Source: Bacteroidales bacterium UBA4621 (GTDB lineage: Bacteria; Bacteroidota; Bacteroidia; Bacteroidales; Paludibacteraceae). From it: a stretch of DNA of 25,996 bases. The notes beneath the pieces are model-generated. The model saw only the letters and a program-made list of their open reading frames with translations, did no database searches and had not been told where the DNA came from. The stretch lies in contig DGIN01000016.1 of NCBI GenBank assembly GCA_002387325.1, positions 52,545-78,540 of the forward strand, written 5' to 3'. Shown here piece by piece: positions 6,552-14,323 of the stretch. The first letter of the stretch is position 1. Every line of letters begins with the position of its first letter. The position numbers and the translations under genes were made by a program.

Positions 6552-6986
6552 ATGAATGTATATTCTGAAAAATACAAACGCGATCCATTGATGTATGTCC
6601 GTAGTATAATGTTATGGAGTACGTTTGCTTTTACACTGACCCCGCTAAGAAACGAACACTTTTTGCCTTACTATTTAGGGATAGTTACTGCCATTATACT
6701 TACTTCAATCGTTGTTATCATTTTGAAATGCAAGCACGGTGCAGGAAAAGACGCTTTTACGTGGGTAGGCGGTCTATTGCCCATTGTATTTGGCACAACA
6801 GTGATGATATGTTGGTTTATGGGCAACAGAGTACAAACCAATTGGTGGGGATTAAAGTTACTAATGGTACTATTGTTTATACCTCTGTCTATTGTACTGC
6901 GGAAGTGCGATAATGAGAGCGTACGCGACTCTGCAAATACGTGTATAACATATATAGTGATGTGTATGTCGTTTACACAAGTTTGA
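6552..6986 (+). CDS. Small polytopic membrane protein, unknown function
   Basis: This 144-residue protein is unrecognised. Hydrophobic segments occur at about residues 14-32, 36-58, 72-92 and 100-116, with a last weaker one near the C terminus (about 128-142). The loops contain KCKHGAGKDAFTWVGG and RKCDNESVRDSAN. It starts two bases after the lipoprotein stop, so translation is probably coupled and the products may act together at the inner membrane. A strong hairpin terminator lies 30 bases after its stop. A+T-rich codon use matches its lipoprotein partner rather than the neighbouring core genes. Confidence 0.75.
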   Translation: MNVYSEKYKRDPLMYVRSIMLWSTFAFTLTPLRNEHFLPYYLGIVTAIILTSIVVIILKCKHGAGKDAFTWVGGLLPIVFGTTVMICWFMGNRVQTNWWGLKLLMVLLFIPLSIVLRKCDNESVRDSANTCITYIVMCMSFTQV

Positions 6987-7015
6987 TTGGCATCAAGTAA
7001 CACAATAATATCACG

Positions 7016-7050
7016 AGGCTGTCCGGCGGGAGTCGGGCAGCCTTTGTTGT
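7016..7050 (+). terminator. Hairpin terminator after the lipoprotein operon
   Basis: AGGCTGTCCG (7016-7025) pairs with CGGGCAGCCT (7034-7043) over ten bases with one G-U pair and an eight-base loop; TTGTTGTT follows. It lies between convergent genes. Confidence 0.7.
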
Positions 7051-7088
7051 TATATAGCGGGGTAACAGTGCCAGGGGGAGGTTTCCGT

Positions 7089-7985
7089 TTACCAAGCGAG
7101 TGTGGTGGTGAGGGGGTAGTGGTCGGAATGGCGTACACGCTCAACGTTGGAGCGTACGGGGTGTAGGGAGCGGGAACAGAGGGTATAGTCGATACGGAGT
7201 CCGATGTGGCGGTAGATATAGGTAAAGCCGAGTTTGCCCCAACTGCAGCATAGGAAAGCATCGCGCATAGTGCCACGTATTTTCCAATAGGTATAGGAGA
7301 GGGGTATGTCGTTGAAGTCTCCTACGACGATGACGGGATAGGGCGAGGCGTCTATCTCGGCGCGGACGCATCGTGCCTGTTGCCGTCGTGCATTGTGTGC
7401 GGTTTCCCACTTGGCGGAGAGGCGGTGTGCGGTTTCTTTGAGGGCGTTGGTATGACCGTTGTTTTCCGCAAAATCGTGGTTGTCGAAGCGGTTGGATTCG
7501 AGGTGGTTGGTGACAAGGCGGAGCGTGTCGGTGCCAACGAGGATGTCGCAGCGGGAGGATATATTGGCGCGGGAGGGGTATCGGATAGTCTGTTTGTTGA
7601 CGAGGGGGTACTTGGAGAAGACGACGTTGCCGAACTGCCGGCGGGTGTTATAGACCGCAAAATCGATGTAGGAATAGGGGTATTTGTCGCGCATAACTGT
7701 TTTGAGTTCGGCGAGGGTAAGGTAGCGGTTGTCCTTGTAAACCTCGACCTCCTGGAGGCAGATGACATCGGCGTCCTGACGGAGGAGATATTGTATGACC
7801 CGGTTGTGCGGTGCTTTTTGGAAATTGCCCATACGGTGGGTGTTGTAGGTGAGGATTTGCAAGCGGTGGTTGTAGTCCGCTTGGTCTGCACCGGAGCCGT
7901 GTGAGACGAGGGACAGGAGAAGGAGGGTTATGCATACGAGGAGTATGCATAGCAGCAGCCATTTCCATTTACCTTTTTGTTTCAT
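7089..7985 (-). CDS. Endonuclease/exonuclease/phosphatase (EEP) family protein, membrane-anchored
   Basis: The 298-residue protein has an N-terminal signal anchor (about residues 9-28) followed by one EEP domain. Catalytic positions are in place: N48 in LTYNTHRM, E79 in DVICLQEVE (metal ligand), D223 and N225 in GDFND, and D288/H289 in SDHYPL. EEP enzymes hydrolyse phosphodiester bonds in nucleic acids, inositol phosphates or sphingomyelin. The membrane anchor argues for periplasmic catalysis; the substrate cannot be read from the sequence. Bacteroidota carry many such proteins with this anchor-plus-EEP layout. I chose ATG 7985 (MKQKGKWKW) over one 21 bases upstream because the positive n-region then sits directly before the hydrophobic core. 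No strong promoter match lies upstream; an 11-bp repeat occupies the gap to porX. Confidence 0.88.
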   Translation of the reverse strand: MKQKGKWKWLLLCILLVCITLLLLSLVSHGSGADQADYNHRLQILTYNTHRMGNFQKAPHNRVIQYLLRQDADVICLQEVEVYKDNRYLTLAELKTVMRDKYPYSYIDFAVYNTRRQFGNVVFSKYPLVNKQTIRYPSRANISSRCDILVGTDTLRLVTNHLESNRFDNHDFAENNGHTNALKETAHRLSAKWETAHNARRQQARCVRAEIDASPYPVIVVGDFNDIPLSYTYWKIRGTMRDAFLCCSWGKLGFTYIYRHIGLRIDYTLCSRSLHPVRSNVERVRHSDHYPLTTTLAW

Positions 7986-8065
7986 ATTGATGGGGTTCCT
8001 ATGCACCTGCTACGCGGCGCAAGAGAAATTAAAAAAATAAAAAGAAAAGAAGTATCATTGTCGGT

Positions 8066-8098
8066 CTATCCTAAGCCTATCCTATGCGCATCCTATAA
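8066..8098. repeat. 11-bp tandem array (TTATAGGATRS), inverted copy
   Basis: On the minus strand TTATAGGATGC, CATAGGATAG and TTAGGATAG follow one another. The same units in the same order occur on the plus strand at 14523-14555. It lies between porX and the EEP gene. Confidence 0.65.
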
Positions 8099-8155
8099 CG
8101 AATCACCTACTCTTGTTACAACGATGTATGTTTATTTCTTTTAACTCTTTGACTG

Positions 8156-9706
8156 TTATTTTTTGGGTTCGAGGGTAATGAGCGGGATGAGCATTTCTTC
8201 GATAGAGATGCCTCCGTGCTGGAAGGTGTTGCGGTAGTGTTGGGCATAGTAGTTGAAGTTGTTTGGGTAGCCGAAGAAATCGTTTCCGGTACAGAACATA
8301 TAACTGCTGCTTACGTTGGGGCAGGGCAGTCCGACTCGCTTTGGTTGGTCGATGACAAAGACGTTTTTGCTGTCGCAACTGAGTGCTTTTCCGACCTTGT
8401 AGCGGAGGTTGGTATTGGTATTTTTGTCGCCGATGATCCGGACTGGGTTTTTGACGCGGACAGTGCCGTGGTCTGTGGTGATGACGATCTTGTATCCGAG
8501 TTCGGCGATACGCCGGAGCAGTTCGTAGGTGGGTGAATGTCGGAACCAACTGAGGGTCAGGCTTCGGTAGGCGGCCTCGTCGTTGGCGAGTTCGCGCATC
8601 ATCCGGCTCTCTGTTCGGGAATGGGAGAGCATATCGATGAAATTGAGTACGACGATGTTGAGCGGGGTACGGAGCGAGCGGAGTTGGGCGATGACGCGCT
8701 CGCAGAAATCGCTCTCGTTGATTTTGAAATAGGAGTAGGTGTCGTGTCGGCGGAAGCGGTCGAGTTGTGTTTGTATGAGGTCTTTCTCGTTGATGTTTTT
8801 GCTTTCTTCGTCGTCTTCCCCGATCCAGAGGTTTGGGTACATTTCGCTGATTTGCAGCGGCATCAGTCCTGCAAAGATGGCATTGCGGGCGTATTGTGTG
8901 GCAGTGGGGAGGATGGAGAGGTATTGTTGCTCGTCGGTGACGGTGAGGAAATCGGCGAGGAGGGGTTGTATGGTTTTCCACTGGTCGTATCGGAAATTGT
9001 CGATGACGACGAAGAAGAGTTTGTCTCCGTTGTCGAGCATGGGGAAGAGTACGCGTTTGAAGATGTCGGGGGACATGAGGGGTCGCTCGTGCGGGTTGGC
9101 GAACCAGTATTCGTAGTGGCGTTGTACAAACTTGGCGAAGGCTGTTTCCGCCTGTGTGCGCTGCATGTCGAGCAGTTCGCGCATGGAAGAGTCCACATCG
9201 CGCAGGTCGATGTCCCATTTGGTGAGGGTTCTTTCGACAGCCATCCACTCCTCCAAGGTCTGTGCGGTATCGATCATATAAGCGATGTCTCCGAATTCCC
9301 GGCGGTAGGTTTGGTTGGTATGTTCGCTGAGTATTTCCCTGTTGTGGATATGTTTTTTGAGGCAGAGGAGTATCTGGCTTGGGTTGACGGGTTTGATGAG
9401 GTAGTCGGTTATTTTCTCTCCGATAGCCTGTTCCATGATGCGTTCCTCCTCGCTTTTTGTAATCATGACAACGGGGAGTTCGGGGTGCAGGCGTTTGATT
9501 TCCTGCAGTGTTTCGAGTCCGGTCAGTCCGGGCATATTCTCGTCGAGGAAGACGATGTCGAGCGGTTCGGAGCGGCATATATCAACAGCGTCCTGCCCGT
9601 TGTTGGCGGTGAGGATTTCGTAGTTTCTGCTTCGCAGGTAGATGATATAGGGTTCGAGGAGGTCAATTTCATCGTCCGCCCAAAGTATTCGATTGGTGTT
9701 TGCCAT
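8156..9706 (-). CDS. porX: PorX-type response regulator with PglZ/alkaline-phosphatase effector domain
   Basis: This 516-residue protein has the length and layout of PorX (about 518 residues in Porphyromonas gingivalis). The receiver domain spans about residues 5-120, with acidic pair D11/D12, phospho-acceptor D55 in FLDENMPG, T83 and K105 in DYLIKPVNP. After a helical linker (about 125-200), a PglZ domain of the alkaline phosphatase superfamily (about 205-510) includes FFVVIDNFRYDQW and ITTDHGTVRV. PorX acts with the sensor PorY and sigma factor SigP to control type IX secretion genes in Porphyromonas, and its PglZ domain hydrolyses oligonucleotide messengers. Homologues also occur in Bacteroidota without a clear T9SS. 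PorY is not in this window. I chose ATG 9706, which gives MANTNRILWADDE, the family start. Confidence 0.93.
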   Translation of the reverse strand: MANTNRILWADDEIDLLEPYIIYLRSRNYEILTANNGQDAVDICRSEPLDIVFLDENMPGLTGLETLQEIKRLHPELPVVMITKSEEERIMEQAIGEKITDYLIKPVNPSQILLCLKKHIHNREILSEHTNQTYRREFGDIAYMIDTAQTLEEWMAVERTLTKWDIDLRDVDSSMRELLDMQRTQAETAFAKFVQRHYEYWFANPHERPLMSPDIFKRVLFPMLDNGDKLFFVVIDNFRYDQWKTIQPLLADFLTVTDEQQYLSILPTATQYARNAIFAGLMPLQISEMYPNLWIGEDDEESKNINEKDLIQTQLDRFRRHDTYSYFKINESDFCERVIAQLRSLRTPLNIVVLNFIDMLSHSRTESRMMRELANDEAAYRSLTLSWFRHSPTYELLRRIAELGYKIVITTDHGTVRVKNPVRIIGDKNTNTNLRYKVGKALSCDSKNVFVIDQPKRVGLPCPNVSSSYMFCTGNDFFGYPNNFNYYAQHYRNTFQHGGISIEEMLIPLITLEPKK

Positions 9707-9770
9707 ATAATTCAGTTTTACAGGTCTCGGTTGCAAAAACCGTACCGAGCGGGGTTCGTTAATGGCTTGT

Positions 9771-9895
9771 ATTCTCCATCAATTGCCCGTTAAAGCATTA
9801 CAATTCTCCGTCAATTGCCGTTAATCAGCCGTTAATTATTCTCTTTTTTGCTCCATTAAAGACCATTAAAGAGCCATTAAAGTTCTCCGTTAGTA
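9771..9895. repeat. CCGTTAAT/CCATTAA inverted array, copy B (longest)
   Basis: A partial unit set (TCTCCATCAATTGCCCGTTAA) is followed by the full block (TTCTCCGTCAATTGCCGTTA and on to 9840), then CTCCATTAAAGA, CCATTAAAGAG and CCATTAAAG. The unit order is the same as in copy A at 4267-4332. It fills most of the 205-base gap between the xseB stop and the porX start, where no other feature is seen. Confidence 0.68.
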
Positions 9896-9911
9896 GGGCG
9901 AATGAGGCGGA

Positions 9912-10109
9912 TTAGTCCGATTGTGTGAAGAGGGCTTTGTCTTTTTCGAGTTGGTGCCGGCAGAAGTCGAGCAGGTCTTTTGTTTCGGCGGCGAGTGTGC
10001 GGTACTCGTCCATACTGATGGCATCTGCCTGCTCCAGTTGTCTGACTATTGTTTCGACGCGTGCCATAGCGGTGTCATAAGACAGGTTTTGTTTATTTTC
10101 CTTTTCCAT
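9912..10109 (-). CDS. xseB: Exodeoxyribonuclease VII small subunit
   Basis: XseB is the small subunit of exonuclease VII, which degrades single-stranded DNA from both ends together with XseA. The 65-residue protein has the expected size and the family pattern: SYDTAMARVETIVRQLEQAD, then MDEYRTLAAETKDLLDFCRHQL and a short charged tail. It starts inside the end of the sugar-transferase gene (17-base overlap), so it is the last cistron of the kinase-plsC-HIT-sua5-sugar transferase run. In many Bacteroidota xseB follows xseA; here xseA is not in the window, so the large subunit is encoded elsewhere. The conserved coiled-coil leucine/isoleucine pattern makes the call secure despite the short length. 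Confidence 0.9.
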   Translation of the reverse strand: MEKENKQNLSYDTAMARVETIVRQLEQADAISMDEYRTLAAETKDLLDFCRHQLEKDKALFTQSD

Positions 10110-11364
10110 CGCAGATAACTCCTATAGTAAAAAACAGTATTTTCAAGTCCAGTCGAATGGACATATTTTCCATATATGTAATATCATAGTTGAGCCTTTC
10201 GATCATTTTGCCGAGCGTATCGGTATAGCCGACGCGTATGGGTCCCCAACTGGTTAGTCCGGGTCGGATCTTGTAGAGGAGGCAGTAGTATGGTGCTTGC
10301 TGCGTTATTTGGTCGATAAAATACCGCCTTTCGGGTCTTGGTCCGACAAAGGACATATCGCCACGGAAGATATTCCACATCTGCGGTAGTTCGTCGAGCC
10401 GGTATTTTCTCAGGAAATGCCCGATGGGGGTGATACGTGGGTCGTTGTCGCTGCTCAGGAGTGGTGTGGCGGGTTCGGAATTGATGTACATTGTCCGGAA
10501 CTTGAGGATACGGAAAGGCTTGCCGTGTAGTCCGATACGCTCCTGGCTATAGATGGCGGATCCGCGTGAAGTGGCGGCAACCAAGAGTGCGAGCAGCAGA
10601 TAGAGTGGTGCGAGCAGCAGCATAGTTCCGCCCGAAGCGATGACATCGAATGCACGTTTGATACAGAGGGCGGAGTCGCTCATCTTGTGGTCGGTGATAC
10701 GGACAAGGGGTTGTCCCCCGATTTCTCCGATACGCGCCGCGCCTGTAAGCATATCGTAGATACGAGGGACAACCGAGATGGCGATGTCCAAGGGATAGAG
10801 TATATTGATAATCTCGTAGAGCGTTCGCTCGGAGTGTCCTTCGGGCAGATTGACAATGACTTCGTCCGTCATTCCCTTGCGGAGCCGTTTTGCCTCTGCT
10901 ATGCCATGTATGGTACAGACACGGAGCGGGGAACGCCGTGAGCGGGCAGAGAGCGTGATACAGAGACGCGGGATATAAGAGATGACGAACTGAAACAGAA
11001 TGAGGACTATCAGCGAGACGACATAACGCTGATAGTTCTCGACCGGGTCATCGATGATGATGATAAAAAAGAAGATAAAGCCTATTACCACAGCCGAGAC
11101 AGCCGTTTTGGCAAACTCGGGCGCAAGGCGGCGACGGAACGGACGGAGATAGTAGCCGGAGAGATAATAGACACAGATACAGACTATGGGATAGGCGATA
11201 AGAGGCGGGTAGAAACTGAACGACGGAATAAGCACCGTATCCACGCCGAAGACCTTACCCTCGTACACTAACCAACGGAACCACAGAAAGCAGAGCCACA
11301 CCACCTCGGAGGAGATGATGTCGGCTATGAGATAGATGAGTTGTTGGCGGCGGTGTGGTGTCAT
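10093..11364 (-). CDS. Polyprenyl-phosphate sugar-1-phosphate transferase (WbaP/WcaJ type)
   Basis: This 423-residue enzyme would transfer a sugar-1-phosphate from a nucleotide sugar to undecaprenyl phosphate, the first step of exopolysaccharide or O-antigen assembly. It has four N-terminal membrane segments (about residues 8-28, 42-65, 78-100, 108-130), a Rossmann-like middle part, and a C-terminal PF02397 domain from about 235. That domain starts with a re-entrant hydrophobic helix and carries KPFRILKFRTM, KYRLDELPQMWNIFRGDMS, FVGPRPE and IRPGLTSWGPIRVGY. Its start overlaps the sua5 stop by four bases (ATGA) and its end overlaps xseB by 17 bases. No other polysaccharide gene is nearby, so it stands alone in a housekeeping operon. 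The sugar is unknown. In P. gingivalis a WbaP-like enzyme starts A-LPS, the anchor of T9SS cargo; a similar role is only a guess. Confidence 0.9.
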   Translation of the reverse strand: MTPHRRQQLIYLIADIISSEVVWLCFLWFRWLVYEGKVFGVDTVLIPSFSFYPPLIAYPIVCICVYYLSGYYLRPFRRRLAPEFAKTAVSAVVIGFIFFFIIIIDDPVENYQRYVVSLIVLILFQFVISYIPRLCITLSARSRRSPLRVCTIHGIAEAKRLRKGMTDEVIVNLPEGHSERTLYEIINILYPLDIAISVVPRIYDMLTGAARIGEIGGQPLVRITDHKMSDSALCIKRAFDVIASGGTMLLLAPLYLLLALLVAATSRGSAIYSQERIGLHGKPFRILKFRTMYINSEPATPLLSSDNDPRITPIGHFLRKYRLDELPQMWNIFRGDMSFVGPRPERRYFIDQITQQAPYYCLLYKIRPGLTSWGPIRVGYTDTLGKMIERLNYDITYMENMSIRLDLKILFFTIGVICDGKGK

Positions 11365-11969
11365 TTGCGGATGATCTGTATCTCGTTGCCGAGACCTAAT
11401 TTGATGATACTGCTGGGTCGTTTCTCTGTTTGGTCGTTGCGGCGGTAGCGGCAGACATAGTCGGCAGCGTCCAAGACGGCTTGCGATATTTGGCGGAAAT
11501 TCTTCGCTGCAGGCTCACCGCTGATGTTTGCCGAGGTAGAGACTATAGGGCGGTGGAGTTGCTCGCAGAGGGCTTTGGAAAACGGCTCGCGGGTGATACG
11601 GATACCGATACTGCCGTCGTCGGCAATGAGGTTCGGAGCAAGGTTCTTGGCACCGGGATAGATGATGGTCATCGGTCGCGGTTGCTGTCCGTCGGCATCA
11701 CGGTCGGGAGCGGAACACTCCAGCAGATCCCATGCGGCATCGGGAATATGCTCCACATATCCTTGCAGTTTGCCCGCACCGTCCAGCAGGACAAGCATCG
11801 ACTTGGTGTCCTCGCGGTGTTTGAGGGCATAGACCTTGCGCACCGCCTCCTCGTTGGTGGCATCACAGCCGATGCCCCAGACGGTGTCGGTAGGATAGAC
11901 GATGACACCGCCCGCCCGCAGGACACGCACCGCCTCCTGCAGGTCTTCTTTGTCGTAACGCTCTGCCAT
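11361..11969 (-). CDS. L-threonylcarbamoyladenylate synthase (Sua5/YciO/YrdC family)
   Basis: The enzyme makes threonylcarbamoyl-AMP from threonine, bicarbonate and ATP for the t6A modification at position 37 of ANN-decoding tRNAs. The 202-residue protein has the YrdC fold: GGVIVYPTDTVWGIGCDATN near the N terminus, KHREDTKSMLVLL, PRPMTIIYPG, GSIGIRI and RPIVSTSANISGEPA. It is the short TsaC/YrdC form without the C-terminal Sua5 domain. I chose ATG 11969 (MAERYDKEDL) because AAAGGA lies a suitable distance before it within the end of the HIT gene; a longer frame to 12005 reads through that gene. The gap to the HIT stop is four bases, and the downstream sugar transferase overlaps by four, so all three are coupled. 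Confidence 0.94.
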   Translation of the reverse strand: MAERYDKEDLQEAVRVLRAGGVIVYPTDTVWGIGCDATNEEAVRKVYALKHREDTKSMLVLLDGAGKLQGYVEHIPDAAWDLLECSAPDRDADGQQPRPMTIIYPGAKNLAPNLIADDGSIGIRITREPFSKALCEQLHRPIVSTSANISGEPAAKNFRQISQAVLDAADYVCRYRRNDQTEKRPSSIIKLGLGNEIQIIRK

Positions 11970-11973
11970 AGGG

Positions 11974-12408
11974 TTATCCTTTCGCCAGTTCGGCACGGAG
12001 GGCATTGACTATCTCGGTGTATTCGGCATCGGAGAGATAGACCTTACCGGGGTTCATCTGGAACGTACCGCCGTAGTCGGGACCGTCCACGTACTTGGGT
12101 GCGAGGTGGAAATGGAGGTGGCTGAGTTTGTCGGAGTAGGCACCGTAGTTGATCTTCTCGGGGTGGAAGAGCGTTTGCATAGCGCGTGTAACCTGCGCCA
12201 CGTCCGCCATAAAGGCATTGCGCTCATCGTCGAACAACTCGTTCAGGTCGTTGACGTGGTGGTCGTATGCCACGAGGCAGCGGCCGTGGTAGGTCTGCTC
12301 TTTGAAGAGGAAAGCACGCGAGACGCGCAGGTGCGCAATCTCAATCATCAGGTCTTTCTGCGTCTGATTGTTTTGGCAATAGAGGCAGTCTTTGGGATCG
12401 GAATACAT
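11974..12408 (-). CDS. HIT family nucleotide-binding protein
   Basis: The 144-residue protein carries the histidine triad in SHLHFHLAP (HxHxH), the nucleophile site of HIT nucleotide hydrolases and transferases, and an N-terminal CLYC that may bind zinc together with a later histidine. HIT proteins of this type cleave adenosine phosphoramidates or dinucleoside polyphosphates. The protein is cytoplasmic, as no signal or membrane segment is present. I chose ATG 12408 (MYSDPKDCLYCQN); the longer frame to 12435 adds nine residues encoded by the 7-bp repeat array at 12421-12448. It is followed after four bases by sua5, and plsC lies 47 bases upstream on the same strand. Confidence 0.92.
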   Translation of the reverse strand: MYSDPKDCLYCQNNQTQKDLMIEIAHLRVSRAFLFKEQTYHGRCLVAYDHHVNDLNELFDDERNAFMADVAQVTRAMQTLFHPEKINYGAYSDKLSHLHFHLAPKYVDGPDYGGTFQMNPGKVYLSDAEYTEIVNALRAELAKG

Positions 12409-12420
12409 AATATTTAGACT

Positions 12421-12448
12421 ATGAATTATGAACAATGAACAAAGAACA
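12421..12448. repeat. 7-bp tandem array (ATGAACA)
   Basis: Four heptamers in a row, ATGAATT, ATGAACA, ATGAACA and AAGAACA, between plsC and the HIT gene. The period matches the AGTTGAR array at 2554 but the unit differs. Confidence 0.65.
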
Positions 12449-12455
12449 AAAATGC

Positions 12456-13175
12456 TTATTTATCAATGCCGGCGGCAACGGCTGTGCGTACGGCATCGAT
12501 AGCCGCAGCGGGGTCGTCTTCGGGGAATTGCGAGAGGTCGATGGGCTTGCCGACGTGCATGTGAATAGGGTGCCACGTAACGGTCTTGGCGTTGCGGTTC
12601 ATCACCTCGTAGCAGCCGGACAGAGAGATAGGGATAACGGGCAGGGAGAGGTCGAGTGCGATTTGGAACGCTCCGCGTTTGAAACGCCCGAGTTGCCCGT
12701 CCTTGGTGCGGGTGCCTTCGGGGAAGATGACCGTGGAGACGCCGTCTTTGAGTTGTTTCTCGATCCCGGCAATGCTCCCGACGGAGGCACGGGCGTTTTG
12801 GCGGTTAACAAAGATATGCCCTGCGGCTTTGCAGGCGATGCCCACGAAAGGCACTTTGCGCAACTCGGCTTTCATCAGCCATTTGAAGACAACGGGGAGC
12901 CAGCCGTAGATGACAAAGACATCGAACATCGACTGGTGGTTTGAGACAAAAACGTAGGACTGTCCGGGGCGGATATTCTCCAAGCCGTCCACTTTGACGG
13001 GGAGGAACATCAGGTAGCAGAAAGAGCGCGACCAGAACGCCTGTTCGGCGTGTACGAAACGGGAGTTGCGCCACGGGCAGAGGAGTATGGTGAACAATGC
13101 CGTAAAGACGGTCAGCACCAGCAGGACGGGTATTGCAATGAGGTATTGATAGACGATATAGAGGAAGCGTTTCAT
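12456..13175 (-). CDS. 1-acyl-sn-glycerol-3-phosphate acyltransferase (PlsC type)
   Basis: The enzyme acylates lysophosphatidic acid to phosphatidic acid in phospholipid synthesis at the inner membrane. The 239-residue protein has one N-terminal membrane segment (about residues 11-33), the catalytic HX4D motif at H80-D85 (NHQSMFD), and the glycerol-phosphate-binding motif FPEGTR at 151-156, with VNRQNARASV between them as in PlsC. Length and spacing are typical. It could be a lysophospholipid acyltransferase of other specificity, since paralogues exist in Bacteroidota. It starts one base after the stop of the kinase gene and is therefore cotranscribed with it. Confidence 0.93.
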   Translation of the reverse strand: MKRFLYIVYQYLIAIPVLLVLTVFTALFTILLCPWRNSRFVHAEQAFWSRSFCYLMFLPVKVDGLENIRPGQSYVFVSNHQSMFDVFVIYGWLPVVFKWLMKAELRKVPFVGIACKAAGHIFVNRQNARASVGSIAGIEKQLKDGVSTVIFPEGTRTKDGQLGRFKRGAFQIALDLSLPVIPISLSGCYEVMNRNAKTVTWHPIHMHVGKPIDLSQFPEDDPAAAIDAVRTAVAAGIDK

Positions 13176-13176
13176 A

Positions 13177-14178
13177 TCAGTTGTTGTATTTCATCATAAA
13201 TCCGCGGTATAGGGCGCAGATACGGCGTATCTCGTCCCATGTTTCTTCGGGCAGTTTGGTACCGACAATCTCGACGACGCGTCCGGCGGCTATGGTACCT
13301 ATTTCACCGCATCGCCGGATGTCGAAGCCGTCGCTCAAGGCATGGAGGAAACCGCCCGCATAGAGGTCGCCCGCACCGGTGGAATCGGTACAACTGGTGG
13401 TGATGGCACCGATATGGTATCGCTGGCTGCCCTGCTGCACATAGGAGCCCCGTTTGCCCACTTTGACGACGGCGATGTCGCACTGTTCGGCAATCTTCGC
13501 CACCGATTCTTCGGGGTTGAGGTGGGTATAGGCGAAGGATTCGTCCTCGTTGGCAAAGACGATGTCCACATACTGGCGGATCAGTTCTTTGAGGAAGAGA
13601 TGGTTCTCATTGACCACGTTGTAACTTGCCAGGTCGAGAGAAACCATACAGCCCGATTCCTTCGCCAGACGAATGGCTTTCTCGATGAGTGCATGGTTCT
13701 GGACGAGGTAGCCCTCGATATGGAAGATGTCGTAGCCGAGAAAGGCTTCCTTCTGGATATCATCGGCTTGCATCTCGGACGCGGCACCGAGATAGGTAGC
13801 AAAAGTACGCTCGCCGTCCGGGGTGATGAGTACGATACTGCAGCCCGACATCTCTTTGTTGGAGGTGAGCAGAATGGGTTTGACATTGTTTTTGAGCATA
13901 TCCTCGCGGTAGAAGTCGCCCACTTCGTCGTTGCCTATTTTGCCGATGAAAGCGGCTTTCCCTCCGAGTGCGGCAATGGTATTGATGGCGTTGCTGGCAC
14001 TTCCTCCTGCGACCATGTGTTTGCGTACGGAGGCGAAACGCATTTGTATCTGTTCCGCCTGTTGCATGGAAATCAGGTTCATGCTTCCTTTTGGGAAGCC
14101 TAATTCCCGCAAGTCGTCTTCGGAGACTTGCAGGAGCATATCGGTAAGAGCGTTACCCAAGCCCAGTACTTTTTTCAT
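13177..14178 (-). CDS. PfkB-family sugar/nucleoside kinase (adenosine kinase-like)
   Basis: This 333-residue kinase of the ribokinase/PfkB family has GGSASNAINTIAALGGKAAF and IGKIGNDEVGDFY near the N terminus (PfkB signature 1). The anion-hole/catalytic motif DSTGAGDLYAGG carries the catalytic base D271. Bacteroidota proteins of this length and start (MKKVLGLGNALTDMLL) are usually called adenosine kinase; ribokinase or another nucleoside kinase cannot be excluded. I chose ATG 14178 because the conserved beta strand begins there; the longer frame to 14232 runs back over the promoter. A -7 box for the minus strand lies at 14220-14227. It leads the run kinase-plsC-HIT-sua5-sugar transferase-xseB, in which gaps are 47 bases or less. 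Confidence 0.9.
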   Translation of the reverse strand: MKKVLGLGNALTDMLLQVSEDDLRELGFPKGSMNLISMQQAEQIQMRFASVRKHMVAGGSASNAINTIAALGGKAAFIGKIGNDEVGDFYREDMLKNNVKPILLTSNKEMSGCSIVLITPDGERTFATYLGAASEMQADDIQKEAFLGYDIFHIEGYLVQNHALIEKAIRLAKESGCMVSLDLASYNVVNENHLFLKELIRQYVDIVFANEDESFAYTHLNPEESVAKIAEQCDIAVVKVGKRGSYVQQGSQRYHIGAITTSCTDSTGAGDLYAGGFLHALSDGFDIRRCGEIGTIAAGRVVEIVGTKLPEETWDEIRRICALYRGFMMKYNN

Positions 14179-14219
14179 TGTCGGGTGTCGTTTTTCTGCG
14201 TATGTAATGAAAATTTCTG

Positions 14220-14227
14220 CAAAGGTA
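14220..14227 (-). promoter_or_regulatory. -7 box upstream of the kinase-plsC operon
   Basis: On the minus strand TACCTTTG, an exact -7 element 42 bases before ATG 14178. I find no good -33 TTTG at 19-21 bases, so this is a half match only. Confidence 0.4.
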
Positions 14228-14248
14228 CACATTTTTTTTGGAAAAAAC

Positions 14249-14279
14249 TTTGGTATATCAAAAAAAAGCAGTAATTTTG
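14249..14279 (+). promoter_or_regulatory. Promoter for tRNA-Asn
   Basis: TTTG (14249-14252), 19 bases, TAATTTTG (14272-14279), an exact match to the Bacteroidota consensus. The tRNA begins 45 bases downstream. Confidence 0.65.
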
Positions 14280-14323
14280 CACCCGCTTTCGAGAGAGAAC
14301 GTGTCTTGAGGGCGTTAAGATAT

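Noticed and set aside
8156..9706. A T9SS gene cluster around porX
   Set aside because: No porK/L/M/N, sov, porV or porY homologue is in the window, so porX alone does not show that the organism has the system.
8537..9793. Long plus-strand open frame of 418 codons opposite porX
   Set aside because: It is the antisense shadow of porX, whose receiver and PglZ motifs are intact on the minus strand; the plus-strand product has no recognisable domain.
13342..14103. Plus-strand open frame opposite the kinase
   Set aside because: Shadow; the PfkB motifs are on the minus strand.
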